Shown: positions 25,021-35,244 of the stretch, piece by piece
Layout of the letters: every line of letters starts with the position of its first letter
Numbering within the stretch: position 1 is the first letter of the stretch
From: Filimonas lacunae
Lineage (GTDB): Bacteria > Bacteroidota > Bacteroidia > Chitinophagales > Chitinophagaceae
Direction of reading: 5' to 3'
NCBI RefSeq assembly: GCF_002355595.1
Contig: NZ_AP017422.1
Location: forward strand, 186,001-250,000
DNA: 64,000 nucleotides
Made by a program: the position numbers and the translations under genes
The notes under the pieces: model-generated
Database searches by the model: none
Told to the model about the DNA's origin: nothing
What the model saw: only the letters and a program-made list of their open reading frames with translations

Positions 25021-26925
25021 TTATACTGCAATAGTAAAGATAGAACCGTTTATTCCATCACTTTCCCACGTTATTTTTCCGCCACAGGCCTCTATCTGAC
25101 TTTTTAGCAGAAATAAACCCAGTCCTCTGCCGTGGTAGCCTTTGTGAAATATCCTTTTGTATTTGAATACTTCTTCTTTATGCCTGTTCATATCTATACC
25201 TAAACCATTGTCTATAAACTGAATTACCACCTGATCTTTTACCTGTGCCGAGGATATATGTATGGTAGGCGCCTGGCCTTCTTTCCGGAAAGTGAGGGCG
25301 TTACTAATGAGTGTTTGGAATATGTTTTCGAGATATACCAGCGGAAAGCTGATCACTTCTATTTCAAAATCGCAGGTAATGGTGGCATGCGTGGCATGAA
25401 TAGCCGGGTGAAACAGTAACAATTTGCCTTGTAATACCTGAAACAGGTTACAGCTGGTGTATACTATGTCTTTGTTCAGCTGAATTTCTATCACCTCTTT
25501 TAAATCGTTGAGGGTTTGTATTACAAGCTCGGAGGTGCCCTTGATTTTAGAAAGTAATTCTTTGGCTTCCTCTATATTTTCACAATCGTCCAAAAAGTCC
25601 ACAGCGCTGATCAGCGAGGTGGCCGGGCCGCGCAGGTTGTGGCTGATAATGCTGTTGAACTCTGTTATGTTGTCAATATGATATTGCAGGTTTTTATTCG
25701 CTTTTTTAAAGGCGATGTTTTTGCTTTCCAGTTCAGTGATCAGGTGTTTGTTTGCCGTGATATCTACCAGTTGACTGGTAAAGTAAGCGGGTTGATTATT
25801 TTTCCATATCAAGGATGCGGATAGCAATATCCATATAATGCTACCGTCTTTTTTATAATACCGCTTTTCCATGCGGTAGTTCTCTATTTCATGCGATAAC
25901 AGCTGTTTTACATAAGCCATATCTACGGCTATGTCATCAGGATGGGTCATATCCATGAAGTTGAGTCGCCGCATTTCTTCTTTGGTATACCCGAAAATGT
26001 CGCAAAGCGATTGATTCACGTCCAGCCATTGGCCATTCAAATCAACAAAGGCCATTCCTATAGAAGAAAAGTCGAAGGCGTTTTTAAATATTTTGCGGCT
26101 TTCTTCCAGTAGCTCCTTGTTCTTTTTAAACTCGGTGAAGTTTTGTGAGGTAACAATCACTTTTTCTACCGTATCATCAGCCCCGGTAACCACTGTGCCC
26201 CTGGTTAGAAATACTTTCTCGTTATTTTGGGCAGTAACAATGTCCTGATAATGGGTGTGGAAATTATTGTCCTTAATGCAATGTTTCAATGTTTCTTCCT
26301 GCTGCACTCTTACCTCTGGTGGAAAAAATGCGAGGTATTGCTCTATGGTGGTAATGTCCTCTTGTTCGCCCAGATCCAGCAGCAGACGCATACCTTCCGA
26401 AGTTTTGATGTTGTTGGTGGTAGTATCCCATTCAAAGTGCCCGAACTGGCCTACTATTTCTGCATTACGTAGCTGTTCGTTTTTCAGTTGCAGCTCTTTT
26501 TCTGCCTTTTTACGCATCGCTACTTCTGCTTCCAGTGCTTCGGGGCTTTGCAATGAAAAATAATAAGGCAGTAGCCTTATCATATAAAAAATGGTGATCC
26601 AGCTTATAATGGCGGTGATAGCCCTTACTACTGCATTAAGGCGATAGGCGGGATACCAGAAGGTTACAGCATCTATAAAGTGTGTGGTGCCACAAGCCAG
26701 GATAAAAGAGGCAAACAGGAAGTACAGGCGGATAAAACGCTGGTGTTTGCGGCGGGTTAAGTATTTTATGATAATGGCAGGTATGGTAAAATAAGCACCC
26801 CATATTAACAGGTCACTGACTATAAAAAGCCAGCCATGAAAAGAGGTCCACTTGCCACAATGCCAACGTGGTGGCCAGTCGCTGGTATCCAATAGTTTAA
26901 ATAGGAAATCAAGGATTCCGGGCAT
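25021..26925 (-). CDS. PAS sensor histidine kinase with ethylene-receptor-like N-terminal membrane domain
   Basis: A 634-residue kinase. Residues 30-120 hold three hydrophobic helices resembling the ethylene-binding domain of plant ETR1: SDLLIWGAYFTIP and LACGTTHFID. Asp38, Tyr45, Cys78 and His82 match ETR1 Asp25, Tyr32, Cys65 and His69 with a constant offset of 13; Cys and His are the Cu(I) ligands in ETR1. A short coiled-coil linker (about 127-158) leads to two PAS domains (about 160-265 and 280-395). The kinase core follows, with the H-box IISHNLRGP (His about 429), N-box LISNALTF, IDNGLGID and GRGLGLFLLK. It is paired with the receiver gene downstream. Confidence 0.9.
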   Translation of the reverse strand: MPGILDFLFKLLDTSDWPPRWHCGKWTSFHGWLFIVSDLLIWGAYFTIPAIIIKYLTRRKHQRFIRLYFLFASFILACGTTHFIDAVTFWYPAYRLNAVVRAITAIISWITIFYMIRLLPYYFSLQSPEALEAEVAMRKKAEKELQLKNEQLRNAEIVGQFGHFEWDTTTNNIKTSEGMRLLLDLGEQEDITTIEQYLAFFPPEVRVQQEETLKHCIKDNNFHTHYQDIVTAQNNEKVFLTRGTVVTGADDTVEKVIVTSQNFTEFKKNKELLEESRKIFKNAFDFSSIGMAFVDLNGQWLDVNQSLCDIFGYTKEEMRRLNFMDMTHPDDIAVDMAYVKQLLSHEIENYRMEKRYYKKDGSIIWILLSASLIWKNNQPAYFTSQLVDITANKHLITELESKNIAFKKANKNLQYHIDNITEFNSIISHNLRGPATSLISAVDFLDDCENIEEAKELLSKIKGTSELVIQTLNDLKEVIEIQLNKDIVYTSCNLFQVLQGKLLLFHPAIHATHATITCDFEIEVISFPLVYLENIFQTLISNALTFRKEGQAPTIHISSAQVKDQVVIQFIDNGLGIDMNRHKEEVFKYKRIFHKGYHGRGLGLFLLKSQIEACGGKITWESDGINGSIFTIAV

Positions 26926-26979
26926 AGGGCTAAGGGGAATTAGTTACTATTGCAATGTAAGAAATTAAACAACTACCAA

Positions 26980-27744
26980 TCAGCTGTTTTTATGGGTGAA
27001 AAAGGAATTGGCCTGGGCGGTACAGGTTACCACCAGGTCGTTAATGCACACATGTGCGGGCAGGTTGGCAGCATAAAAAACAATATCGGCCACATCGGCT
27101 GCATGTAGTGGTTCGTAGCCATCGTATACTGCTTTTGCCTTGCTGGCATCCCCTTTAAAACGAACATCGGAAAATTCTGTTTCAGCAGCGCCCGGATGTA
27201 CAGCAGTTACTTTAATACTATGTGGTAATAAATCTATCCGTTGCGATTTGCTGATGGCATCTACGGCATGTTTGCTAGCGCAGTATACATTCCCGTTAGG
27301 ATATACTTCTTTGCCTGCAGTAGAGCCTATGTTGATGATATGTCCTTTGCCGTTAGCTATCATGTAAGGTACTACCGCTTTGGAAACATATAGTAAACCC
27401 TTTACGTTGGTGTTGATCATGGTATCCCAGTCGTCCAGTGAGGCGGCGTCAAAAGTGTCACGTCCTAATGCCAGGCCGGCGTTGTTTACCAGCACATCCA
27501 CTTGTTGCCATTCTGCGGGCAATTGCTGTAATTGTGTAGTTGTAGCTTCCCGGTCCTGTACATCAAAGGTCAGGGGTAGTATGTTTACCTTGTATTGGTT
27601 TTGCAAATGGCTGGCTAATTCTTCCAGTTTCTCTTTCCTGCGTCCTGTAATAATACAGTTCCATCCTGCTGCTGCAAATTTCTCTGCTATCGCTTTTCCA
27701 AACCCTGAGGTGGCCCCGGTAACTAAAATTATTTTGCCTGACAT
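26980..27744 (-). CDS. SDR-family NADP-dependent oxidoreductase (YdfG-like)
   Basis: A 254-residue classical short-chain dehydrogenase. The cofactor motif is TGATSGFGKAIA, and GRR at residues 34-36 (in IITGRRKEKL) favours NADP. NNAG is at 87-90, and the catalytic residues are Ser141, Tyr154 and Lys158 (YCASK). The stretches INIGSTAG and FSDVRFKGD are shared with E. coli YdfG, which reduces 3-hydroxy-acid and serine substrates and malonic semialdehyde, so a similar small hydroxy acid is a reasonable guess. It is 54 bases upstream of the histidine kinase and on the same strand, so the three genes may be co-transcribed. Confidence 0.87.
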   Translation of the reverse strand: MSGKIILVTGATSGFGKAIAEKFAAAGWNCIITGRRKEKLEELASHLQNQYKVNILPLTFDVQDREATTTQLQQLPAEWQQVDVLVNNAGLALGRDTFDAASLDDWDTMINTNVKGLLYVSKAVVPYMIANGKGHIINIGSTAGKEVYPNGNVYCASKHAVDAISKSQRIDLLPHSIKVTAVHPGAAETEFSDVRFKGDASKAKAVYDGYEPLHAADVADIVFYAANLPAHVCINDLVVTCTAQANSFFTHKNS

Positions 27745-27984
27745 ACACTTTTTTTTGCAACAACGAAACTACACCAAAACCACAGGTTCACCCACAAAAT
27801 ATCTATACAATGTTTGATCATACCTCTTAGCAAATAAACGGGTGTTTGCCGGGCTTAGGAGGGGGCAAAACGGGCAGGCAACAAAAGCATAGAAGCCTGT
27901 ATCAAAGTAGCCAGTTATCCAATAAGCCTTTTTAAAAAACAGACCCTATCGATTAAAACTCTACCTCATCAAGCTTTCTGTTTA

Positions 27985-30900
27985 GTGCCGTTAAAAGGTT
28001 GTGTTCGTGTTATATACTGCCTGGTGTTTACCTGGTTGCTAACTGTTATAAAGGGCTATGCTCAAAAAACAGACTCGCTCCGTTTTCCTATTGAAGACAG
28101 GAGGGGAGATCCTTTTACTTATCAGCCAAAGAATCATTTTGATATAGCGGATACTGCTTACCTGAAACGCACAGTGGAATATGATCCTGTAACGCATCGC
28201 TATTATATAGTGGAGAAGATTGGTAACAGCTATTACCGCAAGCCCACTTACTTAACGTATGAAGAGTTTTGGAAGCTACAGAATGCAAAGGCCGAAAAGG
28301 ATTACTTTATGGTAAGGGCGCATACATTGGACGACCTGAATAAAAAGGTAAAGCGGCCAAAGATGCAGCTTTATCATAAGCTGTTTGACAGGATGTTTGG
28401 GCTTGACTCCAATAATATGAAAGTGGACATAAGGCCACAAGGCACTGTGGATCTGGCATTGGGGTACATGGGGCAAAGAATTGATAATCCTTCTTTAAGT
28501 GAAGCAGCACGTAAAACTGGTGGGTTTGATTTTGATATGAATGCTAACCTTAGCATGATTGCCAACATTGGTAATAAGTTAAAGCTGCCTATTAACTATA
28601 ACACACTGGCCAATTTTGATTTTGAAAACCAGTTGAAACTGGATTATAAAGGGATGGATGATGAAATTATCCGGAGCATTGAAGCAGGTAATATTTCCTT
28701 TCAAACACGCAGCTCGCTGGTAAGTGGGGTGCAAAGTTTGTTTGGGGTGAAAACGCAATTGCAGTTTGGCAGGCTGGGTATTACTGCGGCTATTGCCAAT
28801 CAACGTTCTGAAAAGAAGTCGGCTACACTGGCTGGGGGTGGCGCTACTACTACGCTTTCTAAAAAGCTGGATGATTATGACGAGAACCGAAACTTCTTAC
28901 TGGCGCAATACTTCCGCAATAATTTCAATAAAGCCATGGGGAGTTTGCCTGTTGTAAACAGCCAGATTAAAATAACCCGTATGGAGGTGTGGGTAACCAA
29001 CCGCACGGGCTCTACTACCAATGCCCGGTATGTAGCTGGGCTGGCCGATCTGGGGGAGCCGGAGCCTGCCAATAGTGCCAATACTTCTTTATCCACCAGT
29101 GCTTTGCCGCAAAACGGCGCGAACGATTTATATGCTTATGCTACCAGTAACGAAACGTATCGCAACTCTAACTACATCACCAGTTTTTTAAAGGCAAGAG
29201 GGCTAACACAGGTAAATGATTTTGAAAAGATATATGCCCGTAAGCTTACCAGCACAGAATACTCTTACAACGCCAAGGTGGGGTTTTTATGTTTGAACGG
29301 GCAATTGCAGTCCAGCGATGCATTAGCAGTGGCTTTTCAATATACCTATAATGGTAAGGTGTACCAGGTGGGGGAGTTTTCGGAAGATGTTACCGTAGAT
29401 TCTACTAGCGGTATTCAAAAGGTATTGTTTTTGAAATTATTAAAAGGTACCTCGCAAAGGGTAGCGCTGCCTATGTGGCACCTGATGATGAAGAATGTAT
29501 ATTCTGTAGGGGTTACGGGCATTGATTCGGCCGATTTTACTTTCAATGTATTATACCGCGAAGCCAGTGGTGGTGATAAAATTTATCTTCCTGAAAGTGC
29601 TACAGCAGTAGAAGGAAAGTCGCTGTTATCTATATTGAAACTGGACAGGTTAAACAGTACCCAAAATAGTATACCTGATGGCATGTTCGATTATGTGAAT
29701 GGCTATACGATTCTACCTGCGCAGGGCAAGATCATCTTCCCGGTGCTGGAGCCGTTTGGTAAAGATCTGGATACACTTGCTTTTGCGGGTATGCCTGCTT
29801 CTGTAAAAGCTAAGTATGTGTATTACGCTTTGTATGATTCTATTAAAGCAGTAGCGCAAACCTATGCCAATCTTAACCGCTTTGTGGCTTCGGGGTCGGT
29901 AAAAGGCACCAGTAGCTCTTCTTTATCGCTGGGGGCTTTTAATATTCCGTCAGGTTCAGTAACGGTGCGGGCAGGGGCTAATACCTTAAAAGAGAATGTA
30001 GACTATACAGTGGATTATAGCCTGGGTACGGTAACTATCATTAACCAGGCCTTACTGGCTTCAGGCACTACGGTCACGGTAGATTATGAAAGCTCCAGCT
30101 ATGCTATGCAGCAGCGTAATTTTATGGGCGTGCGACTGGATTATAAAGCCAGTGACAAACTGGCGCTGGGGGCTACGTTTGAGCATTTGGGCACTACACC
30201 GTTTTATAGCAAAGTGAATGTGGGCGATGATCCTATCAGCAACAGTATTTATGGTGTTGATTTTACTTATGCTTCCCAATCGCCGGGTATTACAAGGGCG
30301 TTAAATAAACTGCTACCTTTTTATCACTCTACTACCAACAGTGCTATCAATGCTTCGGGTGAATTTGCTTATCTAAAGCCGGGGCATGCTTCACAAATTG
30401 GCTCAGGCACTTCCGGTGCTGTTTATATTGATGATTTTGAAAGCGCCAGCAGCAGTATTGATATTCGTTATCCGGCCACTAACTGGGCGCTGGCTTCTAC
30501 GCCTTCGGGCAACAGCTTATTTCCGGAAGCGGAGTTAAGTGATTCTATTGATTACAATAGAAACCGGGCAAAGCTGGCCTGGTATACGATTGAATCGGTT
30601 TTACAAAACACCAGTTACAGCACCAACCCTTTACGGAAAAACCTGGCCGTGTTAAGCGATCCGCGTATGCGTGCGGTATATACCAGTGAGTTGTATCCCG
30701 ACCGTACCACTACCGTTACTGATGTGCAGCTGGCAACGCTGGACCTTGCTTATTATCCCGAAGAGAAAGGGCCTTATAACTTTGAAGCACGTACTTCGGA
30801 GTTAACAGCAGAGGGAAGATTTCGCAACCCTAAAAGCAAATGGGGTGGTATTATGCGCAGCATAGATCAAAGTGATTTTGAAACGGCCAATATTGCCTAT

Positions 30901-33900
30901 GTGGAATTCTGGATGCAGGACCCTTTTATTAAAAAGCCCGCCAGCACTGGTGGTAAACTGCATATTAACCTGGGTAGTGTAAGTGAAGATATTTTAAAAG
31001 ATGGCAAGCATTTTTATGAAAACGGCTTAAGCACCCCTACGCAAAACACAACGGTAGATAGCAGTGGTACCTGGGGTAAAGTACCTGTAAATCCCGTACA
31101 GCAAACGCAGGCATTTAGTAACGAAACCAGCGATCGTGCTTACCAGGATGTGGGCTATGATGGCTTGAATAATGAAGAGGAAAGAAGAAAGCGTGGTAAT
31201 TACCTGGGCAACCTATTGCGTAATTTCCAATCCACTTCTACCATCTATCAACGTGCCTATAACGATCCCAGTGATGATGATTATGTATGGTACCGGGATG
31301 ACCGGTTCACGGAAAACTCCGACATCCTGGTGCGTTATAAAAACTATAATAACCCGCAAGGCAACTCGCCGGTAGCCAATAGCTCTTCTACATCCACTAC
31401 TACAGCAGCTACTACTTACCCGGATAATGAAGATTTGAACAGGGATAATGTAATGAACGAAACAGAAGCCTATTATGAGTATGCCATTGATCTTACACCG
31501 GGTAGTCTTGTGGTAGGTAGCAATTACATTACAGATAAAAGAACGGTAACGCCTACTTTAGTGAATGGAAGCAGCAGCACCGAAAACTGGTACCTGTTTC
31601 GCATTCCTATAGAAGGATATACCAGTGCTGTTGGTGGTATATCCGATTTCAAGTCTATACAGTTTTCGCGTATGTATTTATCAGGCTTTGAAGATTCGGT
31701 GGTGTTGCGTTTTGGTGCTTTAAACCTGGTACGCAGTTCCTGGCGTTCGTTTACTTATAACCTCGATACTACCGGTTCTTACACGCAGCTTTCCACTACT
31801 TCCACACTGGATATTACCTCGGTGGGGCTGGAAGATAACAGTGCCCGCACACCTATCCCCTATAAGTTGCCGCCGGATATTGCGCGTGTGCAAACGTTAA
31901 GCAGCACCAATACTACGGTGCTGGAAGATGAGCGGTCTATGAGCATGAAAATATCCGGACTAACAGATGGCGAAGCCCGTGCTGTATTTAAAACGATGAG
32001 CCTGGATGTGCGTAAGTATGGCAAGCTGAGCATGTATGTGCATGCCGAAGGGGTAAGTGGACAAACCGCTATTGCCAATAAAGATTTAAACCTGGTAGTG
32101 CGTATTGGGCAGGATTTTTTATCTAACTACTATGAAATAAAAATACCGCTTACCATGACTTCGCTAACGAGCAACGCCACTGCGGAAACCATCTGGCCCA
32201 CTGCCAATAATCTCGATTTTTCATTACAGCAACTGGTGAGTTTAAAAGTGGAGCGTAATGATAACGGCGTAAACACCGGCGTTATTTACCGCAAGGAGAT
32301 AGATGGGAAAACTTATTCCGTAATGGGCAATCCCAACCTGGGCGATATAGGTGGTGTATTGATAGCAGTGGAAAACCCCAAGGGTGGCAATACGGCTGCA
32401 TTGAGTACGGAGGTGTGGGTGGATGAGTTACGTTTATCTGAGATAGATGAGCATGGTGCCTGGGCGGCTATAGGCAGGGTTGATATGCAGTTGGCCGATT
32501 TGGGTACTTTCTCGCTGGCGGGTAGTACCTATTCGCAGGGATGGGGCACTGTGGAACAAAGCTTAAGCCAGCGATCTATTAACAGCACCAGGCAGGTAGA
32601 TGCTGCCTTGCAGATAGATGCCGGTAAGCTATTGCCTTCACAGGCAGGTATCACCATGCCTATGTATGCAGGATATAGCAAAACAGTGGCTACTCCTGAA
32701 TACGATCCGTACAACCTTGATATCAAACTCAGTTCACAGTTAAAGAAAACCAGCAAATCTAAACGGGATTCTATTTTAAATAATGCGCGCGATATCTCTA
32801 CCATGCAAACACTTACGTTTACCAATGTACGTTTTGGTAAAGTGCCGGCTAAGCCTAAGCTATGGAGCCTGAGTAATTTTGATTTTACGTTTGCCTATAC
32901 CAGAACATCGGCAACCAGTTCGGTGATATCGTTGAATGACATGCGTAAATACCGGGGTGGTTTTGGATATACTTTTAACGGCACGGCTAAATATATACAG
33001 CCTTTTAAAGGTATGAAGTGGAAAACGGGGTGGCTGCAATTAATAAGAGATTTTAATATCAATCTAAATCCTTCACTCATCAGCTTTCGAACGGATGTTA
33101 ACCGACAAATGGGCATGTATACCCCCCGTATTGTAAACACTTCTACCAATACTATTACACGTGTAGATACTACCTATAATAAGAAATTCACGTTCGACAG
33201 GTACTATAATCTGCGGTGGGATCTTTCCCGTTCGCTTAACATTGATTTCAGCGCTACCAACAGGGCTATTATAGATGAGCCGGAAGGAAAGCTGGATACC
33301 AAACAAAAGCGCGACAGTGTATGGAAAACCTTCTGGAAAGGCGGGCGGCCTTTATCGTACCAACAAAAACTATCTGCATCCTATACATTACCCTTAGCTA
33401 AGTTTCCGCTAACCAACTGGATTACTACACGGTATACCTATGGCGCTTCTTACGCTTACACTTCGGCCAGTTTATCGGCCAAGTACCTGGGTAATACATT
33501 GCAAAACAGCCTGGACCATAACGTTACTGCCGAGCTGGACTTTGCCCGTTTGTATAGTAAATGGAAATGGCTGGCCCGTGTAAGCCAGGGTAGCACGCCT
33601 GTAAAGCAAAATAAACCGGTAAAGACCACCGCAACTATACCAGCTAAAGCAATTAAACCAGTGGCATTGCCGCCTTTACCGGAAAGGGATGAGGTGATCA
33701 AAGACCTTCATGGAAAAGCAAAGCGAAAGGCATTGCGCCAATGGCGGCATGCTAAAAGAGAACGTCGCAGACAGGAAAGGGAAAAGGCGGCTGCAACGGC
33801 CCAGCCTGCCGAAATAACCAAAGCGGTTACCTCCCTGGTTACCATGGTAAAGCGGGCTTCTATCAGCTATACCACCAATGTGAACAGTTATGTGCCGGGC

Positions 33901-35241
33901 TATATGGATAGCTCGCAGTTTCTGGGACAAAACTGGAAAAGCATGCAGCCGGGGTTGGATTATATATTTGGTAAGCAGCCCAATGCACAATGGATGGAGC
34001 AAAAGGCGCGCCTGGGTTTGCTCAGCGCCGATTCTACTTTTAATGATTACTTTCAGCAGGGCTTTTCGCAACAGTTTAATATGGCGGCTACTTTGCAACC
34101 ATTAAAGGATTTTACGATAGAAGTAACTGTGCAAAAAACGTTCTCTAAAACCTATAGCGAACTGTTTAAAGATACTACGGGATCAGGCCTGCACTTTTCA
34201 CATTTAAGCGGCACAGCCAACGGCGGTTTTAGTGTATCGTTTATCAGTTTTCAAACCCTGTTTCGTAAAAGCAGCCCATCGCAGGTGTCAGAAACATTTA
34301 AAACCTTTCAGAATAACCGTTTAATTGTGTCGTCGCGTATGGCGCGTTTAAATGCTTATCAGGATGGTACTAAAACGGTGGATGGATATTATACCGGGTA
34401 TGGCCGTTATTCGCAAAACGTGCTGATACCAGCGTTCGTGGCAGCCTACACCAATAAGGATGCCCATAAAATAGCTTTGCTCAATGAATCCAACACAGGC
34501 ATTACTTCCAATCCTTTTTCGGGTATAAAGCCTTTACCTAACTGGAACGCTACCTACTCGGGCCTTACCCGTATACCGGCGCTGAGCAGCCTATTCAGCA
34601 GCATTGTTTTTACACATGCCTATTCCGGCACTTTAAGTATGAACAGTTATTCCAGTGATCTTACATTTAACGATCCGCTGCATTTGGGTACACCGGGTTT
34701 TATTGATAGCACCTCCGGTAACTTTGTGCCTTATTACATTGTGCCTAACATTACTATTCAAGAGCAGTTCAGCCCGCTGATAGGCATAGATGTAACCACG
34801 TTAAAACAGCTGAATGTGCACCTGAAGTACAACAGAAGCCGGCAGTTGAGTTTAAGTCTGAGCGATTACCAGTTGAGTGAGGTGCAAAGCAGTGGCTGGG
34901 ATTTTGGCTTAAGCTGGAGAACGCATGGCTTAGATCTGCCTTTTACCCTGCCGTTTATGAAAGCAGGGCAAAAGAGACTGCAAAACGATTTGGGTATTAC
35001 TGTTGATTTCAGTTACCGGCGTGATGCACAAAGCACCAGTGTACTGGATGAAAACGTTACTTATGTTACCGGTGGACAAAGAGTCATCAAACTATCTCCT
35101 TCTATTGACTACACATTGAATAAACGCATTAATATCTCGTTCTATTTCGACAGGCAAAAGAGCATTCCCTATGTGTCTACTTCTTCGCCCATAACAGTTA
35201 CTAAAGGAGGTGTGAAAGTGCGGATAGCCTTAACAAAGTAA
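27985..35241 (+). CDS. sprA: T9SS outer-membrane translocon SprA (copy 2)
   Basis: A 2,418-residue paralogue of the protein at 17.3-24.6 kb, colinear over its whole length. It shares YAQKTDSLRFPIEDRRGDPF, the NYNTLANFDFENQLKLDYKG block, the YIDDFE segment and the C-terminal YFDRQKSIPYVSTSSPITV. It starts at GTG with a signal-peptide-like leader (residues 1-26). There is no stop or frameshift, so it appears functional. Like copy 1 it holds a Lys/Arg-rich insert (about residues 1870-1942). It differs from copy 1 throughout, so the duplication is old. No obvious -7 element was found in its 240-bp upstream gap. It is convergent with a T9SS cargo gene 3 bases away. Confidence 0.93.
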   Translation: MPLKGCVRVIYCLVFTWLLTVIKGYAQKTDSLRFPIEDRRGDPFTYQPKNHFDIADTAYLKRTVEYDPVTHRYYIVEKIGNSYYRKPTYLTYEEFWKLQNAKAEKDYFMVRAHTLDDLNKKVKRPKMQLYHKLFDRMFGLDSNNMKVDIRPQGTVDLALGYMGQRIDNPSLSEAARKTGGFDFDMNANLSMIANIGNKLKLPINYNTLANFDFENQLKLDYKGMDDEIIRSIEAGNISFQTRSSLVSGVQSLFGVKTQLQFGRLGITAAIANQRSEKKSATLAGGGATTTLSKKLDDYDENRNFLLAQYFRNNFNKAMGSLPVVNSQIKITRMEVWVTNRTGSTTNARYVAGLADLGEPEPANSANTSLSTSALPQNGANDLYAYATSNETYRNSNYITSFLKARGLTQVNDFEKIYARKLTSTEYSYNAKVGFLCLNGQLQSSDALAVAFQYTYNGKVYQVGEFSEDVTVDSTSGIQKVLFLKLLKGTSQRVALPMWHLMMKNVYSVGVTGIDSADFTFNVLYREASGGDKIYLPESATAVEGKSLLSILKLDRLNSTQNSIPDGMFDYVNGYTILPAQGKIIFPVLEPFGKDLDTLAFAGMPASVKAKYVYYALYDSIKAVAQTYANLNRFVASGSVKGTSSSSLSLGAFNIPSGSVTVRAGANTLKENVDYTVDYSLGTVTIINQALLASGTTVTVDYESSSYAMQQRNFMGVRLDYKASDKLALGATFEHLGTTPFYSKVNVGDDPISNSIYGVDFTYASQSPGITRALNKLLPFYHSTTNSAINASGEFAYLKPGHASQIGSGTSGAVYIDDFESASSSIDIRYPATNWALASTPSGNSLFPEAELSDSIDYNRNRAKLAWYTIESVLQNTSYSTNPLRKNLAVLSDPRMRAVYTSELYPDRTTTVTDVQLATLDLAYYPEEKGPYNFEARTSELTAEGRFRNPKSKWGGIMRSIDQSDFETANIAYVEFWMQDPFIKKPASTGGKLHINLGSVSEDILKDGKHFYENGLSTPTQNTTVDSSGTWGKVPVNPVQQTQAFSNETSDRAYQDVGYDGLNNEEERRKRGNYLGNLLRNFQSTSTIYQRAYNDPSDDDYVWYRDDRFTENSDILVRYKNYNNPQGNSPVANSSSTSTTTAATTYPDNEDLNRDNVMNETEAYYEYAIDLTPGSLVVGSNYITDKRTVTPTLVNGSSSTENWYLFRIPIEGYTSAVGGISDFKSIQFSRMYLSGFEDSVVLRFGALNLVRSSWRSFTYNLDTTGSYTQLSTTSTLDITSVGLEDNSARTPIPYKLPPDIARVQTLSSTNTTVLEDERSMSMKISGLTDGEARAVFKTMSLDVRKYGKLSMYVHAEGVSGQTAIANKDLNLVVRIGQDFLSNYYEIKIPLTMTSLTSNATAETIWPTANNLDFSLQQLVSLKVERNDNGVNTGVIYRKEIDGKTYSVMGNPNLGDIGGVLIAVENPKGGNTAALSTEVWVDELRLSEIDEHGAWAAIGRVDMQLADLGTFSLAGSTYSQGWGTVEQSLSQRSINSTRQVDAALQIDAGKLLPSQAGITMPMYAGYSKTVATPEYDPYNLDIKLSSQLKKTSKSKRDSILNNARDISTMQTLTFTNVRFGKVPAKPKLWSLSNFDFTFAYTRTSATSSVISLNDMRKYRGGFGYTFNGTAKYIQPFKGMKWKTGWLQLIRDFNINLNPSLISFRTDVNRQMGMYTPRIVNTSTNTITRVDTTYNKKFTFDRYYNLRWDLSRSLNIDFSATNRAIIDEPEGKLDTKQKRDSVWKTFWKGGRPLSYQQKLSASYTLPLAKFPLTNWITTRYTYGASYAYTSASLSAKYLGNTLQNSLDHNVTAELDFARLYSKWKWLARVSQGSTPVKQNKPVKTTATIPAKAIKPVALPPLPERDEVIKDLHGKAKRKALRQWRHAKRERRRQEREKAAATAQPAEITKAVTSLVTMVKRASISYTTNVNSYVPGYMDSSQFLGQNWKSMQPGLDYIFGKQPNAQWMEQKARLGLLSADSTFNDYFQQGFSQQFNMAATLQPLKDFTIEVTVQKTFSKTYSELFKDTTGSGLHFSHLSGTANGGFSVSFISFQTLFRKSSPSQVSETFKTFQNNRLIVSSRMARLNAYQDGTKTVDGYYTGYGRYSQNVLIPAFVAAYTNKDAHKIALLNESNTGITSNPFSGIKPLPNWNATYSGLTRIPALSSLFSSIVFTHAYSGTLSMNSYSSDLTFNDPLHLGTPGFIDSTSGNFVPYYIVPNITIQEQFSPLIGIDVTTLKQLNVHLKYNRSRQLSLSLSDYQLSEVQSSGWDFGLSWRTHGLDLPFTLPFMKAGQKRLQNDLGITVDFSYRRDAQSTSVLDENVTYVTGGQRVIKLSPSIDYTLNKRINISFYFDRQKSIPYVSTSSPITVTKGGVKVRIALTK

Positions 35242-35244
35242 AGG

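Noticed and set aside
17287-35241. SprA copies as an assembly duplication
   Set aside because: The two genes differ along their whole length at protein and DNA level and have different neighbours, so they are real paralogues.
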